A DNA stretch of 48,488 nt. Source: Deltaproteobacteria bacterium (GTDB taxonomy: Bacteria; Desulfobacterota; WTBG01; CAIYCZ01; CAIRTM01). Below are positions 34,384 to 41,488 of the stretch, in pieces; within the stretch, counting starts at the first letter, position 1; the number at the start of each line of letters is the position of its first letter. The stretch spans positions 1-48,488 of the forward strand of contig VGSH01000010.1 in assembly GCA_016875025.1 (NCBI GenBank), written 5' to 3'. The position numbers and the translations under genes were made by a program. The notes below the pieces were generated by a model, which saw nothing but the letters and a program-made list of their open reading frames with translations, was not told the origin of the DNA and searched no databases.

Positions 34384-35876
34384 CCACGAAGAAAAAAAAT
34401 AAATTCCCCTTTGACTCTCTGAGAGACTATGCCGCAGCGCTCAAGGAGCAAGGCCGTTTTATTGAAATCGAGGAGATGGACCAGGACCGCTATGAGATGA
34501 CGGCGTTTTCCTACCGGCTGGAAGACCGCTTGCAGGACACCGCGCCGGCGTTTCTGGTCAGAAGGACAAAAATCAACGGCCGGACCTATGACATGCCGGT
34601 GGTCGGCAATCTTTTCAACGGTTTCGGTTCCGTTGCCCAATGTTTCGGTGCTCCGTTGGATGAGATGACTGAGAGCCGCTCCGAGATGCACGCCCTGGCT
34701 TCCCGCAAGATTCTAAACTGCCTCGGGGATGATTTCCGCTGGAAAACAATCGAGCCCGTTGTTATCGATAAAGCCCAGGCCGCCTGCAAGCAAGTTATTT
34801 ACACGGGGGAGGATGTTGATATTTTCCGTTTCCCCTGGATAAAAAACAATCCCGCGGATGGGGGCAGGTTCGTCAGTTCCGGCTGCGCGGTAATGCAGGA
34901 CCCGGAACTCGGCCGCAATGTGGGCACGTACCGCCTGCATGTCAAGGGGCCCCGGAAGGTCGGCATCTGCCTGACACAGCCCAGTCACGGGTTCCAGTTC
35001 GTTATGCGGGCGGCCGAGCGCGGCCTGGAACGTATCCCGGTGTCGGTTGCCGTGGGCGTCGATCCCCTGACCTTCATGATGAGCGGCACCCGGCTGGCCG
35101 ATCTCGGTGAGGACGAATTCGCCATTGCCGGTGGATTTCGCGGCAAGCCGGTTGAACTGGTAAAGAGCGAGACCAGCGACATTCTGGTCCCCGCCCATGC
35201 AGAGATCATCATTGAGGGAGAAATTCCCATTATGGAGGCCGAGGAAGACGGTCCTTACGGCGAGCTGTTCGGCTATATCGGTCACAAGCACCAGGCCTTT
35301 TATATCGATATCAAGGCTATCACCTGCAGGACCAGCCCCTGGGTCTACAATATATGGCCCGGCATCGGCGGAGCCTATTTGACCCTGCCCTGGGACGTTT
35401 CACATTTTGCGCGGTTGAAAAAAATAATGCGCAACCTCGTCAAGCTGTATACGCCCGTTGAAACGCCCTCCATAGTCATAATCAGCATTGATAAAAAACT
35501 TCCGGGCGAGGGCATCGAGGCCGGTATGATGGTTCTGGGCTACCGCATGGTGGGGTTCAGTAAAAAAATCGTTATCGTGGTTGACCGCGACATTGACCCG
35601 ACCGATACGGCGCGCGTAATGCATGCGGTCGGCACGCGCTGGCAGCCCCATCCGGCAAGTCTGCTGGTGAAGCAGTCGATCCATATTCCGGTCGAACCAA
35701 GCTGCCGCGAAATGTTTTTGAGCAGCAAGATCGTAATAGATGCCACCCGTCAGCTTTCCTCCGAAGGAGGGCCGAACATGTTCCCGCTCGACAACCGCAC
35801 GGTTGTCGAGGAGCGCGCCCCGGAAGCCTTCGAGATCGTTGACAGCAAATGGGCTGAATATTTCAATGACAAATGA
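34380..35876 (+). CDS. UbiD-family prenylated-FMN-dependent decarboxylase
   Basis: UbiD enzymes reversibly decarboxylate aromatic or alpha,beta-unsaturated acids using prenylated FMN from UbiX. The 498-residue product has the cofactor/substrate segment GRNVGTYRLHV with N180 and R185, and EEDGPYGELFGY near 288-299, in which E295 matches the catalytic Glu282 of fungal Fdc1. The position of Fdc1 Glu277 is Asp290 here. It overlaps the upstream split-barrel gene by 4 bp. No ubiX is in the window. In this setting it could remove a carboxyl from a tetrapyrrole side chain or from an aromatic acid; this is inference. Confidence 0.92.
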   Translation: MTTKKKNKFPFDSLRDYAAALKEQGRFIEIEEMDQDRYEMTAFSYRLEDRLQDTAPAFLVRRTKINGRTYDMPVVGNLFNGFGSVAQCFGAPLDEMTESRSEMHALASRKILNCLGDDFRWKTIEPVVIDKAQAACKQVIYTGEDVDIFRFPWIKNNPADGGRFVSSGCAVMQDPELGRNVGTYRLHVKGPRKVGICLTQPSHGFQFVMRAAERGLERIPVSVAVGVDPLTFMMSGTRLADLGEDEFAIAGGFRGKPVELVKSETSDILVPAHAEIIIEGEIPIMEAEEDGPYGELFGYIGHKHQAFYIDIKAITCRTSPWVYNIWPGIGGAYLTLPWDVSHFARLKKIMRNLVKLYTPVETPSIVIISIDKKLPGEGIEAGMMVLGYRMVGFSKKIVIVVDRDIDPTDTARVMHAVGTRWQPHPASLLVKQSIHIPVEPSCREMFLSSKIVIDATRQLSSEGGPNMFPLDNRTVVEERAPEAFEIVDSKWAEYFNDK

Positions 35877-35921
35877 TGCGCCGGCACATGCTGCCGTCGC
35901 ACGCGCTGAAAGGGAGGCGAC

Positions 35922-36731
35922 ATGTTTATAACAATACTGAAGTATGCATTTTTGGCCCTGCTGGGCATCGTGGTGCTTGCCGTGCTCGTGGCGGTGCCGT
36001 TTCTCATCAAAGCCCGCAAGGAAGGCGACCGCCTGTTCGCCCGCTATGCCTCCTATACCGACACCGAGCTGGTTCAGCGCTTTGATATGCGCGATTTTCC
36101 GGTTAAGCCGGAGTACAAAAAACTCCATCCTGCCAAGTTCCTCAAGATGATGAAATATGTGGTGTCAAGCCGGCAAGCCGATCGCCTCGCGCGGGTGAAC
36201 TCCCTTGACGTGACCATGTTGTACTTTATGAAAATGTACACAATGATGATCCGGCCCGACTACGGCTACAACCTGCCGGTTCTATCAGTCGATTTCATCT
36301 TCATCGGCGGTATGCGTGTCTATGTTATCGAGATCATCGACCCTGCCAAAATCGACGACCCAAACAAGGAACGCTGCTATAGTGAGGTGAAAAAATGGGC
36401 GGACCGGGTAGCGCAGTTCAAGCAGTCCAAAGTAAGTGAATGGTTTTACGATTTCATCACTGATTCCAGCATCCACATTTCCACGAACCGCACGGATGAC
36501 GAAGTGCTTTTTGAAATATACAAAACATATCTCAACAGCTATCTCAATATGGTCGAACGGGCTGAAAAAGTGACCCCGGAGCAGAGCAGGCAGCTGGAAG
36601 AGGGCCTTGAACTGTTTGTCACGACCCTGCTTGATAAAGGCGGGCCCGCGGTTAATGTCTTCAAGACCTTTCTGGGTCCCGAAAAGCAGCGCGATTATAT
36701 TCGGACCGTTATGTTCGGCCTTGAGAAGTAG
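35922..36731 (+). CDS. Membrane-anchored protein resembling ferredoxin-dependent bilin reductases (PcyA/HY2 family)
   Basis: The 269-residue product has one N-terminal membrane helix (about 5-28). The rest follows the bilin-reductase pattern as I recall it from PcyA. PDYGYNLPVLSVDFIF (112-127) aligns with the PLYGLPLFGCD stretch, so D124 matches catalytic Asp105, and VYVIEIIDPA matches the following strand. SEWFYDFITDSSIHI then TDDEVLF aligns with the W-x-x-IFS...FIRP...EERF segment, and FKTFLGPEKQRDYIRTVMFGL (247-267) matches the C-terminal FG-x-x-W...Y-x-x-x-LFD signature. A counterpart of PcyA His88 is not evident. A membrane anchor is unusual for the family. GGGAGG precedes the ATG. Confidence 0.65.
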   Translation: MFITILKYAFLALLGIVVLAVLVAVPFLIKARKEGDRLFARYASYTDTELVQRFDMRDFPVKPEYKKLHPAKFLKMMKYVVSSRQADRLARVNSLDVTMLYFMKMYTMMIRPDYGYNLPVLSVDFIFIGGMRVYVIEIIDPAKIDDPNKERCYSEVKKWADRVAQFKQSKVSEWFYDFITDSSIHISTNRTDDEVLFEIYKTYLNSYLNMVERAEKVTPEQSRQLEEGLELFVTTLLDKGGPAVNVFKTFLGPEKQRDYIRTVMFGLEK

Positions 36732-36778
36732 CAACTCAACCCGGTTAGTTCTGATAACGTATAGTCAGGAGAAAAAGC

Positions 36779-37525
36779 ATGAACGTAAAAAACGATTTTT
36801 CATTCCCCCCGCCCGGGCAGCTGGACACCATCAGGGCCTTTTATGCCGCAATAAACGGCAATGACTCTTTTGATCCGAAAACAGAGCAGGCATCGGGCGT
36901 ATGGAGCGCTGAAGTGCACTGCTCGCGCGGGCCAATACTTGAAAAGGCAGGCATGGCCATGGTGGAAATGTGCGGCGGATCGGTTGATGGCGCTTCGGCC
37001 GACATCAGGCTTCTGCAAACCCTTGCCTGGCCTGTATCAGCTGACGTGCCGGGTCTTATCATCATGGCCAGTACAAGCAAAATGGAAGGGGGCGATGTCA
37101 TCATTACGTTTTATGCGGACCTGATCGCCCAGAACGCCGCAGCAGCAGAAAGTGACAAAGAGCCCTTTACCACTGCCATGCGAACTTCGTGTGAAAGACA
37201 CGGCCGGGACCTGGCCGAGTATCAGGCTTTTTTAACAGGCCGGGGAATGCTTGGCGCCTGCGCCGCTGAGTGCGGCATGCTGTATTTTTTCGAGGAAAGC
37301 GATGCTGCGTTTTTGGATGATTGCATCAAAGCCGCGCTGCAGGCCTACCGCCTTATTCTCGACAGTGCCGGTTCCCGGGCCGGGGGAGACAAAGGCCGCA
37401 TGGCTGAATGCCGCGCAACTATCAGGGACTGGATGGTCACTCAGGACTACGGTGTCAAGGTGGCGCGCCAGAACGGCATACCTGATGAGCTTATGGGAAT
37501 TTACGGATTTCCTCCCGGGGTCTAA
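36779..37525 (+). CDS. Divergent HemF-like protein (coproporphyrinogen III oxidase fold), catalytic residues not conserved
   Basis: The 248-residue protein resembles oxygen-dependent coproporphyrinogen oxidase. GPILEKAGMAMVEMCGG (51-67) parallels the GGVFEQAGVNFSHVHG segment of E. coli HemF. RTSCERHGRDLAEYQAF (135-151) parallels its ARDLCLPFGEDVYPRYK. ECGMLYFFEESDAAFLDDC (164-182) parallels RGIGGLFFDDL...FDRC. The HPHNP histidine is replaced (MASTSK, 96-101) and the RRGRYVEFNL stretch is not kept, so it probably does not perform the O2-dependent HemF reaction. It may bind a tetrapyrrole for another purpose. An AGGAG site precedes the ATG. Confidence 0.6.
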   Translation: MNVKNDFSFPPPGQLDTIRAFYAAINGNDSFDPKTEQASGVWSAEVHCSRGPILEKAGMAMVEMCGGSVDGASADIRLLQTLAWPVSADVPGLIIMASTSKMEGGDVIITFYADLIAQNAAAAESDKEPFTTAMRTSCERHGRDLAEYQAFLTGRGMLGACAAECGMLYFFEESDAAFLDDCIKAALQAYRLILDSAGSRAGGDKGRMAECRATIRDWMVTQDYGVKVARQNGIPDELMGIYGFPPGV

Positions 37526-37588
37526 CGCGCATACATGGCACGCGCCGGCCCCAAAAAAAAACGACTAGAATTTGGAGAAACGACAAGC

Positions 37589-38614
37589 ATGCATATTCAG
37601 AAAAAAGGTCTTATCGTCTACGATTCGGTGTACGGGTCAACGGTTGAAGTCGCCTACTGGATAAAAAACATTATCGGCATGGATCAGTGCCTTGATGTGA
37701 AGCCACTGACACAGGTCATAACTGTTGCGCCCTATGACTATGTCATCATCGGCAGCGCAACGCGCATGGAAAAGCCCCTCAAGGGCATTTATGCCTTCGT
37801 GGAAACCCACAGGCAGCGGCTGGCCCGTAAACAGGTCTGCTACTTTCTGCTGTGCGGCGACTGCGATGAAACCATGGTACTGAATGTGCCGGGCAAGCCG
37901 CCGCACCTTATCGCCGGCAGGAACTATTTGCAGGACATACAAAAAAAATATCCCGAAATACGCCCTGTGGTCATCGGCGCCTTCGGCGGCCGGCAGGTAA
38001 TGCCCCGGCTGCAGAAAAAAGAAGCTCTGACCCTGTGGCTGCTGGAGAAACTGGCAAAAGAAGGGACTCCCTGGAAAGGCCTTGACATCTGGGAGTCGCT
38101 GATCGCCGAGCGCGTTGAGCTGTTCGCAAACGAGGTCCGTGAAAAAGTCCTTGGCGCCCCGCCCAATACAGAGATTGAGCGCTTTCGCTCCTGTTGGCAG
38201 TCGCTGCAGCCGGGAAGCCTCACTGACAGCGCAAAGAAAAAATACACGCCCAAGCCCTGTTTCGCGCATGAGGAAATGGCCAAACAGTATTTTACCCGCA
38301 GCAGGATACACGGTGACCTTGAGCTTGGCATACAGCTTTTGAAACAGTGGGCAACTGCCTGCGGCCTTGAGCTGAAAGAGCAGTCCCGAACGTTTTTTAA
38401 TATCTATTACCATGCTGTGAAATCCTACAGCGGCCGCAGCCTCACCATACACATTGTCGCTGCCACGCTGCCCGAAGACCCCGGCAACCTGCATGTTTCC
38501 TTCCGCTGCTATGCGAAAAAAGCAGTCCGGGGCGGTGCCCAAATAGACATCGCCGCTGCAGAAGAAATACTGTGGGCCGACGGCAGAAAAGCTGAGCCCG
38601 CGCCCGCCCGGTAG
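37589..38614 (+). CDS. HemG-like flavodoxin-domain protein with C-terminal domain of unknown function
   Basis: From the ATG at 37589 (GGAG site) the protein has 341 residues. Residues 1 to about 165 form a flavodoxin domain like menaquinone-dependent protoporphyrinogen oxidase HemG: GLIVYDSVYGSTVEVAYWI binds FMN phosphate, then YDYVIIGSATRMEKPLKGIYAFVETHRQRLARKQ and VVIGAFGGRQVMPRL. Residues from about 185 to 341 form an extra domain I do not recognise, with CFAHEEMAKQYFTRSRIHGDLELGIQLLKQWA and a beta-rich tail. It could be an electron carrier or an oxidoreductase for a tetrapyrrole. It is the last gene before a strong terminator-like hairpin. Confidence 0.68.
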   Translation: MHIQKKGLIVYDSVYGSTVEVAYWIKNIIGMDQCLDVKPLTQVITVAPYDYVIIGSATRMEKPLKGIYAFVETHRQRLARKQVCYFLLCGDCDETMVLNVPGKPPHLIAGRNYLQDIQKKYPEIRPVVIGAFGGRQVMPRLQKKEALTLWLLEKLAKEGTPWKGLDIWESLIAERVELFANEVREKVLGAPPNTEIERFRSCWQSLQPGSLTDSAKKKYTPKPCFAHEEMAKQYFTRSRIHGDLELGIQLLKQWATACGLELKEQSRTFFNIYYHAVKSYSGRSLTIHIVAATLPEDPGNLHVSFRCYAKKAVRGGAQIDIAAAEEILWADGRKAEPAPAR

Positions 38615-38631
38615 CACTCCTTCTCACACAT

Positions 38632-38686
38632 AGTGGGCAGATTTATTTTTTGCGCTTAGACGGAAAAATAAATCTGCCCACTTTTG
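38632..38686 (+). terminator. 19-bp perfect hairpin, probable terminator
   Basis: AGTGGGCAGATTTATTTTT (38632-38650) and its exact complement at 38664-38682 enclose a 13-base loop and are followed by TTTT. It ends the main cluster transcript after the HemG-like gene. Because the inner stem is A/T rich on both arms, it could also work from the other side. Confidence 0.7.
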
Positions 38687-38739
38687 TTCTTGGCCTTAAA
38701 GAAAGAGTAGTATATACAACTTGCCGAGGGAGGTGCATT

Positions 38740-39297
38740 ATGGCCATGCATGAATTAACTGATGCTGAACGTGAAAAGATGCTGGGCGAGCTCTTCCGCC
38801 TGCTCAAGATAACCCGGTGGCACCCGGACCGCGCAGAGCTCGAGCGGGAAATAATCGACTATCTCGCCAAGAACCAGCCCTTAACGCTTGCCACCTGCAC
38901 CGCGGACGGCAACCCGCACGTTTCCGTGGTGGACTATGTCAATGACGGGCTCGATCTGTATATTTTCAGCGAAGGCGGCCAGAAATTTAAAAACCTCGCC
39001 CATAATAAAAATGTCGCGGTCGGGATCGGCACTTCGGCCCGCACGATCACCTCGGTGCGCGGCCTCAACCTCTGGGGCACAGCCGATGTGTTTAATGACG
39101 GCACGGCCGAGTTCAAGCGGGCATTTGCCCTGTTTAAGCCCCTGCTTGATGATTTCGAGCAGAAGACCGGGATGCCGGCCTCGTTCCCGCCGGGCATGGC
39201 GCGCATCATCCGGATCACGCCGCACCGGATGGTTTATTTTCACTACCGCAAAGGAATTGCCCATGCCTGCTGGGATCGGGAAGAGCAAGGCGCCTGA
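38740..39297 (+). CDS. Flavin split-barrel (PNPOx-like) protein 3
   Basis: The 185-residue protein has LEREIIDYLAKNQPLTLATCTADGNPHVSVVDYVNDGLDLYIFSEGG, then KFKNLAHNKNVAVGIGTS and GLNLWGTADVF, the same order as the product at 33814, to which it is paralogous. Start ATG 38740 has an excellent GAGGGAGG site; the longer frame from 38650 runs through the terminator hairpin and is rejected. It lies after the terminator, so it probably has its own promoter or depends on read-through. The C terminus RMVYFHYRKGIAHACWD parallels LDLRKGFRSFVWKKD of the other copy. Confidence 0.8.
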   Translation: MAMHELTDAEREKMLGELFRLLKITRWHPDRAELEREIIDYLAKNQPLTLATCTADGNPHVSVVDYVNDGLDLYIFSEGGQKFKNLAHNKNVAVGIGTSARTITSVRGLNLWGTADVFNDGTAEFKRAFALFKPLLDDFEQKTGMPASFPPGMARIIRITPHRMVYFHYRKGIAHACWDREEQGA

Positions 39298-39353
39298 ATC
39301 GCGCGACCGGCAGGAACGCTTTTTCTTGTGCCTTTTTTCAAAAGGAAGAAAAG

Positions 39354-39386
39354 CCGTTCGTGGTGAGCTTGTCGAACCACGAACGG
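39354..39386. repeat. Perfect hairpin repeat A
   Basis: CCGTTCGTGGT (39354-39364) and ACCACGAACGG (39376-39386) form eleven pairs around GAGCTTGTCGA. It is a TTCGACAAGCTCAC-class dispersed repeat, in the spacer 39298-39540 between two split-barrel genes. Confidence 0.7.
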
Positions 39387-39405
39387 GTCTGCGGTACGCT
39401 CCGTT

Positions 39406-39443
39406 GTCCGTTCTACCCTTCGACAGGCTCAGGGTGAACGGAC
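39406..39443. repeat. Hairpin repeat B
   Basis: GTCCGTTC-t-ACCC and GGGT-g-AACGGAC pair around TTCGACAGGCTCA (one mismatch). It is the same class as repeat A, and the same TTCGACAGGCTCA word occurs in the palindromic element at 9473-9637. The two hairpins side by side could weaken transcription from either direction. Confidence 0.65.
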
Positions 39444-39540
39444 GATATTTTTTAGGCTATGCGATTTTTGGAAAATGCTATAGACGCACCCGGGCAGTAT
39501 ACTACCACCCTGTTGCAAACATCACGTGAAAGGATTGACC

Positions 39541-40023
39541 ATGCAGGTTGAACTCAAAACCATGTCGCAGGAACAGATTAATGAATTCTTAAATTCGCAG
39601 AAGGTCGGGCTGCTGTCGCTTTCTGACGGAAAAAGCGCCTATGCAGTGCCGCTGGGATACTCCTTTGACGGCAAGGACATTTACCTGACCATCGCCAACA
39701 AGGGCCGCAAGCTGGCCTATATCAAGGCCTGCCGCAACGTCTGCTTTACGGTCTACTGGCTGCAGGACAACTTCGGGGTCAAAACCGGAATGTCGTATAA
39801 ATCGGTTATCTGTGACGGCGTGCTGGAGCAGATCTCCGAGCCCGAGGCAATTACCAGGGTAATACGCAATGCAGAAAAGCACCTCGGTTTTCCGGAAGGA
39901 ACCTGGAATCATCTGCTTGAAATGACCTTGAAGGATCCGGCCAATTCCGGTTTCTGGAAGATCAACGTTACCCGTATCGGCAGTCAGATGGTTAATGACG
40001 TTAAAGAAGGGGCCGGGGCGTAG
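39541..40023 (+). CDS. Flavin split-barrel (PNPOx-like) protein 4
   Basis: The 160-residue protein belongs to a shorter branch of the split-barrel family (nitroimidazole-resistance/NimA-like): EQINEFLNSQKVGLLSLSDGKSAYAVPLGYSFDGKDIYLTIANKGRKLAYIKACRNVCFTVYW, then YKSVICDGVLEQI. Start ATG 39541 follows AAAGGA; a TTG-type extension at 39526 is not needed. It is separated from the previous gene by two hairpin repeats. FMN binding is likely; the substrate is unknown. It closes the co-directional run that begins with the TetR gene. Confidence 0.78.
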   Translation: MQVELKTMSQEQINEFLNSQKVGLLSLSDGKSAYAVPLGYSFDGKDIYLTIANKGRKLAYIKACRNVCFTVYWLQDNFGVKTGMSYKSVICDGVLEQISEPEAITRVIRNAEKHLGFPEGTWNHLLEMTLKDPANSGFWKINVTRIGSQMVNDVKEGAGA

Positions 40024-40127
40024 AAGCAGGGAGTTAGGCGCGCAGGGTAAATCCAATATTTGGCTGATCTCACCCTGAACACCGAACCCCATACTCCGGG
40101 CTGCCATGGCAGACCCTCTCACGTTTT

Positions 40128-41306
40128 TTATTCGCCGAGGTTCGCTATAGCGACTGCAACGGTTTCAGCCACCAGTCGGTGGCCGGCTGGTGACCAGTGC
40201 GCGTCGCGCTTTGAAAACAGGAATTCCGGGTCAGGATGAGCACGGAAAGCAGGGGTTGGGTCTATATAGGGTATATCAAGCTGCGCGCAGATCTCAGCGA
40301 GCCTGCTTGACGGACGGTCCCAGTCCAGCCCATCCGCATCAGGGTCGTAGCCCGCACTTTTCATTTCCGCTAAGAATATGTCTCGGTCAGTGCCTTCCCG
40401 TGTCGCCACGTAGACGACACCAAGCCTGCCGCCGGTCTTTACCATGGTGTCTCTGGCCCTGCTCAGCAGCAGTCTCACCGCTGTCCACGCACGATCCATT
40501 TCGGGCGTTGGGGGAGCATATATCTCGGGCAAAGAGAATACCATTTTGCCGGACGCTTCTTTTTTTTCGGTGCGCCGTGCAGCCTTGGGCTTTTGCGCCC
40601 TGACAATATCGCGGTTGCGCCGCGTCTTGAGCTTGTGATCGAGAAGCTCAAGGCTGTAGCGGGCGAATCCATACGCCCTGCTGTTGGCCTGGAACCAGAG
40701 TTTTACGGGCGACTTGAAGTTGTTCTGCACAGGTCTGTTTGCAATGTACAGCACATCATTGTCAGCGAGCTGCGCCACAGGGCGCCTGAGCTCCTTGTCG
40801 TCGAAGTTGTCCTCAAGGTCATTCCAGCAAAAGAAGATAAGCGCGAGATCCGGATCATAGCGAAGGCCCTCAAGCTCCAGGCGTAAAACTTCCTGCACGG
40901 TGCTGTACCCCTTGACGCCGAAGTTAATGGTTTCGGCAGCAGGCAGCAGGCCCTGCAGAACCGTCGAGACCATCTCGTGGTTTTCCACGCCATGCCCCCA
41001 TGCAAAGCTGTCCCCGAGAACCAGGATACGCCGTGTTCCGGGGGGCTTGACATAGTCTTTTTCAGCGTCACGCAGTCCTTTGCTGTTGCACACCATGCGC
41101 ACATCAAAGGCCCCCGGGAGGAAAAAACGCTCATTACTGTTCGGGCTGCACACCCAGCCGACATCGCGGTCATTGATATAAAGACCACCTTGAGATATCG
41201 TCATGCTCCCGACACCCGTCAGCCTGATAACCAGTTCACACATCAGCAGGGCAACGATTACGCTGACAAACGTCAGCGCACAGCACGCCATGTACTTCTT
41301 TATCAT
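40128..41306 (-). CDS. Membrane-anchored SGNH/GDSL-fold hydrolase or acyltransferase-like protein
   Basis: The 392-residue protein has an N-terminal signal/anchor helix (about 5-27), so the catalytic part faces the periplasm. The SGNH fold is visible: block I RRILVLGDSFAWGHGVE with the Ser near 95, block II glycine in INFGVKGYST, block III FFCWNDLEDNF with the Asn, and the C-terminal DAHWSPAGH with the Asp-His pair. Proteins of this kind modify exopolysaccharide or lipids. ATG 41306 follows GAAGGAG at good spacing; an upstream extension to 41348 is rejected. It is a single gene, with its own predicted promoter. Confidence 0.8.
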   Translation of the reverse strand: MIKKYMACCALTFVSVIVALLMCELVIRLTGVGSMTISQGGLYINDRDVGWVCSPNSNERFFLPGAFDVRMVCNSKGLRDAEKDYVKPPGTRRILVLGDSFAWGHGVENHEMVSTVLQGLLPAAETINFGVKGYSTVQEVLRLELEGLRYDPDLALIFFCWNDLEDNFDDKELRRPVAQLADNDVLYIANRPVQNNFKSPVKLWFQANSRAYGFARYSLELLDHKLKTRRNRDIVRAQKPKAARRTEKKEASGKMVFSLPEIYAPPTPEMDRAWTAVRLLLSRARDTMVKTGGRLGVVYVATREGTDRDIFLAEMKSAGYDPDADGLDWDRPSSRLAEICAQLDIPYIDPTPAFRAHPDPEFLFSKRDAHWSPAGHRLVAETVAVAIANLGE

Positions 41307-41349
41307 CAGGGACTCCTTCAGAATGCAGACTACGAACACATGCCGCATA

Positions 41350-41378
41350 TTTTTTCAGGAGCCGACGTGTTTGTCAAT
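41350..41378 (-). promoter_or_regulatory. Possible promoter of the SGNH gene
   Basis: On the minus strand TTGACA (41378-41373) is followed after 17-19 bp by an A/T-rich AAAAATAT segment. A GTGTCGACAC palindrome lies just upstream at 41384-41393. The -35 is perfect but the -10 is weak. Confidence 0.4.
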
Positions 41379-41488
41379 CTGAAGTGTCGACACACATCGG
41401 CAGTCCAAGGACTGTGCCATTGTGCTCTGTCCGGGAAAAAAGGGAACTATAAGCGCACCGCAGCAGGCGGATATTTTTTGACAGCCTG

